DNA from: Fundidesulfovibrio magnetotacticus
GTDB lineage: Bacteria; Desulfobacterota; Desulfovibrionia; Desulfovibrionales; Desulfovibrionaceae
NCBI RefSeq assembly: GCF_013019105.1
Contig: NZ_BLTE01000005.1
Location: 124,001 to 188,000 of the forward strand
Length of the DNA: 64,000 nt
Direction of reading: 5' to 3'
Below are positions 26,481-34,460 of the stretch, one piece after another. A program made the position numbers and the translations under genes. Within the stretch, counting starts at the first letter, position 1. Each line of letters begins with the position of its first letter. The notes below the pieces were generated by a model. That model was given only the letters and a program-made list of their open reading frames with translations. It was not told the origin of the DNA and ran no database searches.

Positions 26481-26541
26481 CACGCTTTGTCCGCACGGAT
26501 GTTCAAAGCAAACGGCCAAAATCCTTTCATTGCTCAACATC
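26481..26541 (-). repeat. Dispersed stem-loop element, copy D (divergent)
   Basis: Read on the minus strand, this shorter copy resembles copy B (GATGTT...ATGAAA...TTTTGG...TTGCTTT...ATCCG-GCGG order) with several indels. It points away from copy C, so C and D form an imperfect inverted pair about 20 bp apart. The terminal hairpin is reduced to CCG-CA-CGG. Confidence 0.35.
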
Positions 26542-26560
26542 GCGCCTCTCGTGTGGCATG

Positions 26561-26644
26561 TCGAGAAACAAGAACCTGTTTTTCAAAATTCAAATCAATG
26601 GTTTTGTCTGCTTGTCTCGACAACCCGCATGGACGGATTTGAGT
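26561..26644 (+). repeat. Dispersed AT-rich stem-loop element, copy C
   Basis: This copy aligns ungapped with copy A (about 76% identity over 80 bp). It keeps ACAAGAACCTGTT, a CAAATC/GTTTTG hairpin and the terminal CCG-N6-CGG hairpin, and ends at the 3' border of the convergent lipoprotein gene. Confidence 0.6.
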
Positions 26645-26651
26645 CCCACCA

Positions 26652-27119
26652 TCAGTTGTTGATGCGCCAGGTGCCGTCCGCCTGACGGCAGGCCGTGCCG
26701 CGCACGGTCTCCTTGCGGCCGTCGATGATCACGGTCTGGGTGTATTCGCGGCAGGGCGCGCCCTGGTCGTAGTAGGTGCGCACGGGCTGCATGGTGGACT
26801 CGCGCCCGGTGTTGGGGTTGCGCCAGGTGGTGGCGCGGTAGTCGCGGTTGTTCTCCAGGGCGCTCGCGGCCTGGCGGCGGTCGTAGTCGTCCCAGACGCT
26901 GCCCAGGTAGCCGCCCACCGCGCCGCCGATGATGGCCCCGGCCAGGGTGCCCATCACGCGTCCGGCCGGGTCGTTGCCGCCGATGGCCCCGCCCGCGATG
27001 GCCCCGCCCGCCGCGCCCGCCACGATGCCCACGTCGCGCTTGCGGATGGTCTGGTCGTCGGCGCAGGCAGAAAGGGCCAGCACCGTCAAAAGAGTCAGGG
27101 CGATTGCACGATATGTCAT
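26652..27119 (-). CDS. Glycine-zipper lipoprotein (17 kDa surface antigen-like)
   Basis: This 155-residue lipoprotein has a short signal peptide with lipobox L-S-A-C (Cys ~19). Two glycine-zipper segments follow (~32-70: VAGAAGGAIAGGAIGG and GTLAGAIIGGAVGGYLG), which pack as membrane-associated helices. A C-terminal beta-rich domain (~80-155) has the R-x-Y-x-Q-x-x-x-C-R-E-Y and G-T-A-C-R-x-x-D-G-x-W signatures of the Rickettsia 17 kDa antigen/COG4520 family. Probably an outer-membrane lipoprotein of structural role. GAGGAGAAAATC before the ATG supports the start at 27119. Confidence 0.8.
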   Translation of the reverse strand: MTYRAIALTLLTVLALSACADDQTIRKRDVGIVAGAAGGAIAGGAIGGNDPAGRVMGTLAGAIIGGAVGGYLGSVWDDYDRRQAASALENNRDYRATTWRNPNTGRESTMQPVRTYYDQGAPCREYTQTVIIDGRKETVRGTACRQADGTWRINN

Positions 27120-27277
27120 GATTTTCTCCTCATGGCGCGAGTGGCGTGTTCCGCGCCCGGTTGTCCTTTCCCCGGCGCACCAGACGCGGCGCGCCTTGCC
27201 GGGTTCGTCCCCGCCGGGGCGGGAACACGGTTGCACAAACCCTGCCGGTCAGGGCCGCGTCGGTCCGGCCTTGCCGC

Positions 27278-28156
27278 TCAGGCCAGCACGCGCACGGCCC
27301 GCTTCTCCAGGAAGAGCGCCGGATTGTAGGAGAGCTTGGCCTTGCGCAGGCCCTCGTCTCCCAGATCCTGCTCGCGGTTCACGTGGGTGAAGCCCTGGCC
27401 CTGGTGCTCCAGGAACATCTGGTTCACGGCCTGGTAGACGCCCTTGAAGCCGTTGCTCCCCTTCTCGAAATGGATCACCAGCATGGAGTCGTCCAGGGCC
27501 TCGGCCACGGTGTAGGCGATCATGCGCCCCTCCACGCGGACGGCCCCGCCCAGCAGGTTGGGCAGGCGGTCCCAGTCCTTCACCACCCGGGCGATGGCCC
27601 GGTTCTCGGCGGCCAGGGTGGCGTCGCACTCGGCCTCGCGCCAGACGCACCACTCCATCTGCATCTGGAGCACCTCCTCGATGCAGTCGGCCGTGAGGGG
27701 ATGGTATTCGTAGGCGTAGTTCTTGGTGAACTGGTTGAGAAGGTTCTTCTTTTTATGGAAGCGGTTGCCCGAGAGGGCCGAGAGTTCCGAGACCAGATAG
27801 ACGTAGTCCCAGTGCTCGCGGGCCTCGCTCACCTCCACGCGCCCGGGAAGGGCCTCGCTCCAGATGTCGGCCAGGCGCGCGGGCACGCGGATGAACGAAC
27901 CGCCCCCGTTCAGGGTGGGGCAGCGCGACCAGTCCACGGTCTCCCACGGCCCCACGGGCGCCCAGTACACGGTCTCGGGCCTGGTCTGGCGCAGCCAGAC
28001 GTGGGAGTCCCCGAAGCTCCACTCCAGGCCGTACTCCTCGCACCAGCCCCAGAGGTTGGCGAAGGAGTAGTCCGAGACCTTCTGGGGGCAGCGCGCCAGG
28101 CGCGCCAGGTATTCGTCGCGCCCGCCCAGCGCAAGGGGTTCAAAGGCTCTTTTCAC
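27278..28156 (-). CDS. DUF2156 / phosphatidylglycerol lysyltransferase-like acyltransferase
   Basis: This 292-residue protein has the GNAT-like DUF2156 fold, the same fold as the catalytic C-terminal domain of MprF lysyltransferases (K-x-K-N-L-L-N-Q-F region; later H-F-E-K-G-S-N-G-F-K-G-V-Y-Q-A-V-N; final R-K-A-K-L-S-Y-N-P-A). It has no membrane domain, so it is not a full MprF. The acyl or aminoacyl substrate is unknown. The GTG start at 28156 overlaps the end of the upstream MATE gene by 17 bp, so the two are almost certainly translationally coupled. Confidence 0.75.
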   Translation of the reverse strand: MKRAFEPLALGGRDEYLARLARCPQKVSDYSFANLWGWCEEYGLEWSFGDSHVWLRQTRPETVYWAPVGPWETVDWSRCPTLNGGGSFIRVPARLADIWSEALPGRVEVSEAREHWDYVYLVSELSALSGNRFHKKKNLLNQFTKNYAYEYHPLTADCIEEVLQMQMEWCVWREAECDATLAAENRAIARVVKDWDRLPNLLGGAVRVEGRMIAYTVAEALDDSMLVIHFEKGSNGFKGVYQAVNQMFLEHQGQGFTHVNREQDLGDEGLRKAKLSYNPALFLEKRAVRVLA

Positions 28157-29519
28157 GCTCCGTCCTTGGCTTGATCATGGAAAAACGCGCCCAGTCCCTG
28201 AAGCGGTACACCGCCAGCAGGGCCAGGGCCTGGAACACCTGGGAGACCAGCATGGAGAGCCACACGCCCTCCGCCGTGCCCCACGCCCGCCATCCCAGCC
28301 ACCACGCCACGGGCAGGCGCACGCCCCAGATGGACGCCCCGAACACGATGAGATTGTACACCGTGGCCCCGGCCCCGGTCAAAGCGCCCGCCAGGATCAT
28401 CCCGGTGCAGGTGAAGGGCACGGCCAGCAGGTTGTAAACCAGGTAGAGACGCGCCTCGGCCGCCACGCCCGCGTCCGGGGCGAAGACCGCCGAGATGGAG
28501 GGCAGGAAGGGCCACAGGCACAGGGCCATGAGGCTCATGGCCGCCACCCCCAGCCCCAGCACCCTAAAGCCCATGCGCCGGGCCTCGGCCGGGTTGCCCT
28601 GGCCCAGGGCGTGCCCCACGAGGATGGAGGCCGACATGTTGAAGGCGAAGGCGGGCAGGAAGATGCCGGACTCCACGCGCGAACCCGCCGCGAAGGCCGC
28701 CAGGGCCTCCACGCCCCCCGAGGGCAGCCCGCCCGCGATGGCCAGGAGCACCGTGTACCCCGAATGCCACACCACCTGCATGAGCCCCGAAGGCCAGGCC
28801 ACGCGGAAGACGTAGCGCCAGGCCACCCGCGTCCAGCGCCAGGGCGCGAGCATCGACCGCGAGAGGATGCCCGCGCGGCGCAGCCACACCAGGTTGCAGC
28901 ACAGCCCCAGGGTCATGGAGCCCACCGTGGCCCAGGCCACTCCGGCAACGCCCAGGGCGGGCAGGCCCCACAGGCCCAGGCCCAGACCGTAGTCCAGCAC
29001 GGCGTTGACCGCGCACCCCACGCCCACCGCCAGAAGCGGGGCCATGACGATCTTGTGGGAGCGCAACACCGCGTTGGACACCAGGAAAAGGTAGTTCACC
29101 GGCAGGAGCCAAAGGAAGATGCCCAGGATCTCCCGCGTGGGGGCCAGCATCTCCCCCGGCACGTTGAGGAGCTTCAGGAACGGACCCTCAAGGCCGAAGC
29201 CCGCCGCGAACACCGCCACGCCCAGGCCCAGGCCCGAGAAGAGGCACAGCCCCGCGTAGCGTGCCGCGCGCAGCGCCCGCCCCGCCCCCAGGGACTGCGT
29301 GAGCGCCGCCACCGAGCCGTTGGACACCGCGATGGCCACCGTGAGGAAAAGAAACATCGCCTGGCTCACCAGGCCCATGGCCGCCTGGGCCTCGCGCCCG
29401 ATGCGCGCGCACACGGCCACGTCCGCCACCCCGATAAGGAACTGGAAGACCATCATCAGGAGTTGCGGCCAGGTGAGCGCCCAGATGGAGCGGTAGGGCC
29501 TTGCGAGATCGACGTTCAC
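28140..29519 (-). CDS. MATE-family multidrug efflux transporter
   Basis: This 459-residue inner-membrane protein has about twelve hydrophobic segments and internal two-fold MatE repeats (first: WPQLLMMVFQFLIGVADVAV; second around residue 235: VFRVAWPSGLMQVVWHSGYT). MATE proteins export cationic drugs or metabolites using a sodium or proton gradient. It overlaps the DUF2156 gene by 17 bp, which suggests a shared role, perhaps modification and export of the same small molecule (inference). Divergent from the ModE-like gene. Confidence 0.9.
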   Translation of the reverse strand: MNVDLARPYRSIWALTWPQLLMMVFQFLIGVADVAVCARIGREAQAAMGLVSQAMFLFLTVAIAVSNGSVAALTQSLGAGRALRAARYAGLCLFSGLGLGVAVFAAGFGLEGPFLKLLNVPGEMLAPTREILGIFLWLLPVNYLFLVSNAVLRSHKIVMAPLLAVGVGCAVNAVLDYGLGLGLWGLPALGVAGVAWATVGSMTLGLCCNLVWLRRAGILSRSMLAPWRWTRVAWRYVFRVAWPSGLMQVVWHSGYTVLLAIAGGLPSGGVEALAAFAAGSRVESGIFLPAFAFNMSASILVGHALGQGNPAEARRMGFRVLGLGVAAMSLMALCLWPFLPSISAVFAPDAGVAAEARLYLVYNLLAVPFTCTGMILAGALTGAGATVYNLIVFGASIWGVRLPVAWWLGWRAWGTAEGVWLSMLVSQVFQALALLAVYRFRDWARFSMIKPRTEREKSL

Positions 29520-29583
29520 GGTCGAGCGGGGGTACGCCGCGCCGCGAAATCGGTCAACAGGGATTGCCCGGGGCCTTCAATTC

Positions 29584-29609
29584 TGTTAGCTGAAGCACAC
29601 ATATGTTAG
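29584..29609 (+). promoter_or_regulatory. TGTTAG direct repeats before the ModE-like gene
   Basis: TGTTAG occurs at 29584-29589 and 29604-29609, exactly 20 bp (about two helical turns) apart, in the AT-rich part of the divergent MATE/ModE intergenic region. This spacing suits a dimeric regulator, possibly the ModE-like protein itself. Unproven. Confidence 0.35.
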
Positions 29610-29633
29610 AAACGGCATAGAAGGGGACTGCTC

Positions 29634-30011
29634 ATGGACAAGGTGAATCCCACGCTGCGCCTGCACCTCTGGCTGGAAACCCCGGGGGGGATGCTCCTTG
29701 GCCTGGGGCGCGCGGAGCTGCTGCTGCGCATCCACGAGACGGGCTCGCTCAACCAGGCGGCCAAGGCCATGGGCATGTCCTACCGGGCGGCCTGGGGGCG
29801 GCTCAAGGCCACGGAGGAGATCGTGGGCGGAGGCCTGGTGGAGAAGACGCGCGGCCAGCGCGGCTTCGCCCTCTCGGAGTTGGGCCGCGAGCTGGCCCTG
29901 GCCTTCCAGCGCTGGCACGCCGACGTGGAGGCCTACGCCCTGAAACGCGCGGAGGAGACCTTCCCCTGGCCGGTCAAGCCCTTCTCGGAGGTGGATCATG
30001 CTCATGGATAG
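29634..30011 (+). CDS. ModE-family winged-helix regulator (DNA-binding domain only)
   Basis: This 125-residue protein matches the N-terminal domain of ModE/LysR-like regulators: L-L-L-R-I-H-E-T-G-S-L-N-Q-A-A-K-A-M-G-M-S-Y-R-A-A-W-G-R-L-K, then G-G-x-L-V-E-K-x-x-G-x-x-G-F. It lacks the molybdate-binding MOP domains of E. coli ModE, so metal sensing, if any, must come from a partner. It overlaps the FmdE-fusion gene by 14 bp, a strong link to molybdenum/molybdopterin metabolism. Likely autoregulated through the upstream repeats (inference). Confidence 0.85.
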   Translation: MDKVNPTLRLHLWLETPGGMLLGLGRAELLLRIHETGSLNQAAKAMGMSYRAAWGRLKATEEIVGGGLVEKTRGQRGFALSELGRELALAFQRWHADVEAYALKRAEETFPWPVKPFSEVDHAHG

Positions 30012-31623
30012 GACGTACTGCGGGCTTTCGCGCGAGGACTACCTCCAGCGCATCGTGGATTTCCACAATTACGCCGCGCCCGGGGTGGTCGTGGGCGGCA
30101 TGATGGTGGACGCCGCGCGCCGCCACCTGCCCGAAGGCACGCTCTTCGAGGCCCTCTGCGAGACCGGGGCCTGCCTGCCCGACGCCGTGCAGCTCTTCAC
30201 CCCCTGCACCCTGGGCAACGGCTGGCTGCGCGTGAAGGACCTGGGACGCTACGCCCTGACCCTCTACGACAAATACACCGGCAAAGGCTTCCGCGCCCAC
30301 CTGGACCCCGCCGCCTTCGCCTCCTGGCCGGAAATCGCGGGCTGGTTCCTCAAGACCAAGCCCAAGAAGGACCAGGACTCCGACCGGCTCCGGGAAGATA
30401 TCTTCGAGGCGGGCGAGTCCCTGCTCACCCTGCGCGAGGCCCAGGTGACCCCCGAATTCCTGGGCAAGCGCCCCAAGGGCGCCATCGCCGTGTGCCCGCG
30501 CTGCGCCGAGGCCTACCCGGCCATGCACGGCCCGGTCTGCCTGGGCTGCGCCGGGCAGTCCCCCCTGGCCAGGACCAAGGCCCGGCCGCGCCTCACCCCC
30601 GTGCCCGTGGAGCAGGCCGTGGGCCGCCAGGCCCTGCACGACATGACCCTGGTGGAGCCCGGACGCTCCAAGGGCGCGGCCTTCGTCAAGGGCCAGACCC
30701 TGGACGCGGGCGACCTCTGCCGCCTTCAGCGCATGGGGCGCTTCCACGTCTACGTGCAGGACGCCGCCTCCGGCGACGAGGCCTTCGTGCACGAGGACGA
30801 CGCCGCCACCGCCCTGGCCGGGGCCGTGTGCGACTCCTCCGGCATCGAGCCCGCCGGAGCCCCCCGCGAAGGCAAGATCACCCTGCTGGCCTCCCGCGAC
30901 GGCCTCCTCCACATCGACGTGGAACGTCTGGCCGCCCTGAACTCCCTGGCCGACGTGGCCCTCTCCCTGCGCCACGACGCAAGCCTCGTGAAAGCCGGAG
31001 AGCCCGTGGGCGGCGTGCGCGCCATCCCCCTCTACATCGACCGCGAACTCCTGGAAGACGCCCTGGGCCTGGCCGCCGGGGAACCCCTGGCCAGCGTGCG
31101 CCCCCTGCGCAAGGCGCGCGCCGGGGCGCTCATCACCGGCACCGAGGTGTTCACCGGGCTCATCGAGGACAAGTTCGCCCCCGTGCTGGCCGCCAAACTG
31201 GCCCCCCTGGGTTCCCAACTGGCCGAGACCCGCTTCGCCCCCGACGACGCCGCATCCATCGCCCGGGGCGTGCGCGAGCTGCTCGACGCGGGGTGCGATT
31301 TCCTCTTCACCACCGCGGGCATGAGCGTGGACCCCGGCGACGTGACCCTCCAGGGCCTGCTGGACGCCGGGCTCGAAGACCACATCTTCGGCATGCCCGT
31401 GCTCCCCGGCAACATGACCCTGGTGGGGCGCATCGGCCACGTCCCCGTCATGGGCGTCCCGGCCTGCGCGCTCTTCCACAAGACCACCAGCCTGGACCTC
31501 CTGCTCCCCCGGGTGCTGGCGGGCGTGCCCGTCACGCGCGCGCTCCTGGCGCGCATGGGGCACGGCGGCTTCTGCATGGACTGCAAGCGCTGCACCTTCC
31601 CCCACTGCCCCTTCGGCAAGTAG
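29998..31623 (+). CDS. FmdE-molybdopterin-binding domain fusion protein
   Basis: This 541-residue protein has four parts. Residues ~1-140 form an FmdE domain, named after a gene in methanogen formylmethanofuran dehydrogenase operons. Residues ~165-185 form a zinc-ribbon-like C-P-R-C...C-L-G-C pair. A middle linker domain follows. Residues ~370-515 form a MoaB/MoeA-type molybdopterin-binding domain (G-A-L-I-T-G-T-E-V-F, then F-T-T-A-G-M-S-V-D-P-G-D). The tail is Cys-rich (C-M-D-C-K-R-C-T-F-P-H-C). It may insert or sort Mo/W cofactor for enzymes such as formate dehydrogenase. It overlaps the ModE-like gene and has its own GGAGG site. Confidence 0.8.
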   Translation: MLMDRTYCGLSREDYLQRIVDFHNYAAPGVVVGGMMVDAARRHLPEGTLFEALCETGACLPDAVQLFTPCTLGNGWLRVKDLGRYALTLYDKYTGKGFRAHLDPAAFASWPEIAGWFLKTKPKKDQDSDRLREDIFEAGESLLTLREAQVTPEFLGKRPKGAIAVCPRCAEAYPAMHGPVCLGCAGQSPLARTKARPRLTPVPVEQAVGRQALHDMTLVEPGRSKGAAFVKGQTLDAGDLCRLQRMGRFHVYVQDAASGDEAFVHEDDAATALAGAVCDSSGIEPAGAPREGKITLLASRDGLLHIDVERLAALNSLADVALSLRHDASLVKAGEPVGGVRAIPLYIDRELLEDALGLAAGEPLASVRPLRKARAGALITGTEVFTGLIEDKFAPVLAAKLAPLGSQLAETRFAPDDAASIARGVRELLDAGCDFLFTTAGMSVDPGDVTLQGLLDAGLEDHIFGMPVLPGNMTLVGRIGHVPVMGVPACALFHKTTSLDLLLPRVLAGVPVTRALLARMGHGGFCMDCKRCTFPHCPFGK

Positions 31624-31799
31624 CGGACGGACAACGCGCGGCGGCGGACGCGGGCGGGACGCCGGACCGGAGGCGGCGTTGCGCGCGCGAGGACAGGCGC
31701 GAACAGCCGGTCCTTCCCCGCACGTCAACGGGATGCGAACGGCACGCGCCGGGGCAGTTTCGTGTTTCCACCCGGACGGGTATGGGATAACCTCGGGCC

Positions 31800-31883
31800 A
31801 TGAACAAGTCGTTCCCCCTGCGCCTCTGCGCGGGATACCTCCTGGGGTCGGTGCTCCTGGCCATCTACGGCGGCCGGGTCTGA
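31800..31883 (+). other. 27-codon upstream reading frame ending at an in-frame TGA
   Basis: ATG at 31800 opens a frame MNKSFPLRLCAGYLLGSVLL followed by seven more residues, ending at TGA 31881-31883. The same frame continues through CCC TTC directly into the ATG (31890) of the SpoIIE phosphatase. The 27 residues form a membrane helix that would be a natural first segment of that protein. So the TGA may be a nonsense change (TGG to TGA gives V-W-P-F-M), a selenocysteine codon, a read error, or a true upstream ORF. Confidence 0.5.
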
Positions 31884-31889
31884 CCCTTC

Positions 31890-33347
31890 ATGGACTCGCT
31901 GCCCCCCGTGCACCTGGGGGCCATCGTCCTCGCCGCGTCCGCCGTGGTCCTGCTGGCCAGGGTCCCCCTGGAGAAGGCCCTGGTGGAAGGAGCGGACATC
32001 TTCGGCCAGCCGCGCAGCCAGTTCCTGCTGGACCTCGCCCTGGGCCTCGCCGCCGGGGGGCTGGCCGGGCTCTTCAACACCCTGGCCCTGGGCTTTCCTC
32101 CCTTCAGCGGCTTCAAGCTCTTCGTGGGCATGGGCGCGCTGGCCTTCCTGCTGGCCCTGGATTCTGCCATCACCCGCCAGCGCCTGATCATCGACCGCGC
32201 CTGCACCAAGAACTGGCGCACCCCGCCCGAGTCCGTGCACCCCATGGCCCGCAAGCTGGCCCTGGTGGCCGTGAGCTCCGCCGTCTTCGTGGCCGCGCTC
32301 ATCACCCTCATCCTGGCCAACGGCGTGGACTGGCTGGCCATGCACGCCGCCGATCCGGCCGCCCTGGCCCAGGCCAAACGCTCGGTGACCCTGGAAGTGG
32401 TGTACGTCACGGGCGTGCTGGTGGCGGGCGTGGGCTTTCTGATCGTGCGCTACGCCGAGAACCTGCGCAGGCTCCTGGCCGAGCAGACCGGCGTGCTGGA
32501 ATCCGTGAGCAAGGGCGACCTCTCCCGGCGCATCCCCGTGGCCACGGCCGACGAATTCGGGGTGATCGCCGCGCGCACCAACGCCATGATCGAAGGCCTC
32601 AAACACCGCACGGAACTCATGAACGCCCTGGAGCAGGCCAAGGCCGTGCAACGCAGCCTCCTGCCCGGGCAGATCCCCGTGCGCGAGGGCCTGGACATGG
32701 CCGCCACGGCCTCCTACTCCGGCCAGACCGGCGGCGACTACTACGACTTCCTCGAACTGGCGGGCGACTCCCTGGCCGTGGTGGTGGCCGACGTCTCGGG
32801 CCACGGAGTGGACTCGGCCCTGCTCATGGCCTCGGCCCGGGGCTTTCTGCGCCAGGGCGCGCTGTGCCTCTCCGACACTTCGCGCATCGTCACCACCCTC
32901 AACCGCCACCTCTCCCGCGACGTGGCGGGCAGCGGCCACTTCATCACGCTCTTCATGCTGGTCATCGACCCACGCGCCAAGACCGTGGAATGGGTCCGCG
33001 CCGGGCACGACCCCGCCATCCTCTACGACCCCGCCCAGGACGCCTTCTCCGAACTAGCCGGGCGCGGCCTGCCCCTGGCCGTGGACCAGGAGAGCGCCTA
33101 CCTCCCCGGACGCCTCAAGCAGTGGCCCGCCGGACAGATCGCCGTGCTGGGCACCGACGGCCTCTGGGAGGGATTCGCCCCCGACGGCTCCATGTACGGG
33201 AAGGACCGCCTGCGCCAGGTGGTGCGCGACAACGCCCAGGCCACGGCCCAGGAGATCCTCGACGCCGTGGTGGCCGACTGGAAGGACTTCCTGGGCGCGG
33301 CGCCGCCCCAGGACGACCTCACCCTGGCCGTGATCCGTTTTCTCTAA
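31890..33347 (+). CDS. Membrane PP2C-type (SpoIIE) phosphatase with HAMP domain
   Basis: This 485-residue protein has three or four membrane segments (~8-25, 45-65, 72-90, 128-148, 175-190). A HAMP linker (~190-245: L-E-S-V-S-K-G-D-L-S-R-R-I-P-V) leads to a SpoIIE/RsbU phosphatase domain (~260-485) with metal-binding G-G-D-Y-Y-D-F, V-A-D-V-S-G-H-G and G-T-D-G-L-W-E. Such enzymes dephosphorylate anti-sigma-factor antagonists (RsbV type) and link an envelope signal to gene expression. No RsbV/RsbW gene is adjacent. The ATG at 31890 has no good ribosome site, and the frame extends upstream across a TGA. It is 21 bp before the next gene. Confidence 0.85.
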   Translation: MDSLPPVHLGAIVLAASAVVLLARVPLEKALVEGADIFGQPRSQFLLDLALGLAAGGLAGLFNTLALGFPPFSGFKLFVGMGALAFLLALDSAITRQRLIIDRACTKNWRTPPESVHPMARKLALVAVSSAVFVAALITLILANGVDWLAMHAADPAALAQAKRSVTLEVVYVTGVLVAGVGFLIVRYAENLRRLLAEQTGVLESVSKGDLSRRIPVATADEFGVIAARTNAMIEGLKHRTELMNALEQAKAVQRSLLPGQIPVREGLDMAATASYSGQTGGDYYDFLELAGDSLAVVVADVSGHGVDSALLMASARGFLRQGALCLSDTSRIVTTLNRHLSRDVAGSGHFITLFMLVIDPRAKTVEWVRAGHDPAILYDPAQDAFSELAGRGLPLAVDQESAYLPGRLKQWPAGQIAVLGTDGLWEGFAPDGSMYGKDRLRQVVRDNAQATAQEILDAVVADWKDFLGAAPPQDDLTLAVIRFL

Positions 33348-33368
33348 ACCCCATCCGACGAGGCCTCC

Positions 33369-34451
33369 GTGAAGCGTGAGATTCCCCAGCTGCACTTCAT
33401 CCGCGCCGCCGCCATGGTCGGCATCTTCGTCCACCACCTCTTCCAGGGCATCGGCCCTCTGCGCGACGCCTACGCGGGCACCATCCTGGGCCACTTCTTC
33501 GTGGATCTGGCCCTGGGCGTGGCCGTGTTCAACGTGATGACCAGCTTCCTCCTGGCCCTGCCCTACGTGGGCGAGAACCCCGCGCCCATCCCCCGCCTGC
33601 GCGACTTCGTTCCCAAGCGCCTGGCCAGGCTCTGCCCCCACTACTACCTGGCCGTGCTCCTGGTGGTGCTGGGCAACGCCGTGGTCTACCGCATCACCTC
33701 CCCCGGCGACTGGCTGCCCCCGGCCCTCTGGCACCTGCTCTTCCTGGACCCGCTGCGCACCCAGTCCTTCATGTCCAACACGGCGGCCTACTGGTGGCTG
33801 GGCCTGCTCTTCCAGTTCACCCTGGCCTGGCCGCTGATCCTCACGGTCACGCGGCGCTACGGCCTGGAGCGCGTCACGGTGGCGGCCACCCTCGCGCTGT
33901 GGACGCTCACGGAGTTCGTCAAGCTCTGGGGCAAGGCCTCGCCCGACGGCCTGGGCGGCACGCTGGCCTTCCTCTCCTCGTTCAACCTGCCCTCGCGCCT
34001 GCCCGAGTTCCTCATGGGCATGTGGATGGCCCAGCTCTGGAAGCAGGACCCCGACCGCCCCTTCCTGGCCGACGCCAAACTGGGCGGCCTGATCTTCAGC
34101 GCCTGCGCCTACTGCCTCGCCGCCCCCTGGGTCGGACTGCCCACGCCCTGGTTCGCGGGCATCGCCTGGACCCTGGCCCTCTTCCTGGCCCTCTTCTCGC
34201 TGCCCCAGGCCGCCCGCTGGGGCGAAAGGCCCGGCGTGCTCTGGCTCTCGGGGGCCTCCTACGCCATCTACCTGGTCCATCAGCCGGTGCTCAGCTACCT
34301 GGACGTGGCCGCGGCCTCCTTCGCGCCGTGGTGGAAGTTCATCGTGCTCGGCCTGCTGGGCTGGATCCTCTCGGTCAAGGAGGCCCGCTGGCTCGACGAG
34401 GCGGCGGCCTGGGTCTCCGCCAGGCTCCCCGACGCAAAGAAGAAGAAATAG
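33369..34451 (+). CDS. Acyltransferase-3 family (OafA/YrhL-type) membrane protein
   Basis: This 360-residue integral membrane protein has about ten hydrophobic segments. It shows the family opening L-H-F-I-R-A-A-A-M-V-G-I-F-V-H-H, whose His is catalytic in O-acyltransferases, and a later P-K-R-L-A-R-L-C-P-H-Y-Y arginine motif. Members transfer acetyl or other acyl groups to cell-surface sugars. The start is GTG. It lies 21 bp after the phosphatase gene and 9 bp before the serine dehydratase gene, so it is probably in the same transcript, though the functions look unrelated. The Lys-rich tail KKKK is cytoplasmic. Confidence 0.85.
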   Translation: MKREIPQLHFIRAAAMVGIFVHHLFQGIGPLRDAYAGTILGHFFVDLALGVAVFNVMTSFLLALPYVGENPAPIPRLRDFVPKRLARLCPHYYLAVLLVVLGNAVVYRITSPGDWLPPALWHLLFLDPLRTQSFMSNTAAYWWLGLLFQFTLAWPLILTVTRRYGLERVTVAATLALWTLTEFVKLWGKASPDGLGGTLAFLSSFNLPSRLPEFLMGMWMAQLWKQDPDRPFLADAKLGGLIFSACAYCLAAPWVGLPTPWFAGIAWTLALFLALFSLPQAARWGERPGVLWLSGASYAIYLVHQPVLSYLDVAAASFAPWWKFIVLGLLGWILSVKEARWLDEAAAWVSARLPDAKKKK

Positions 34452-34460
34452 AGGTTTCCC

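Larger units (their letters stand above)
26227..26651. other. Convergent intergenic region holding a terminator and two dispersed elements
   Basis: These 425 bp between glgB and the convergent lipoprotein gene contain no supported gene. In order they hold a glgB terminator, a GC-rich stretch, and an AT-rich part with dispersed elements D and C arranged back to back. Confidence 0.6.
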
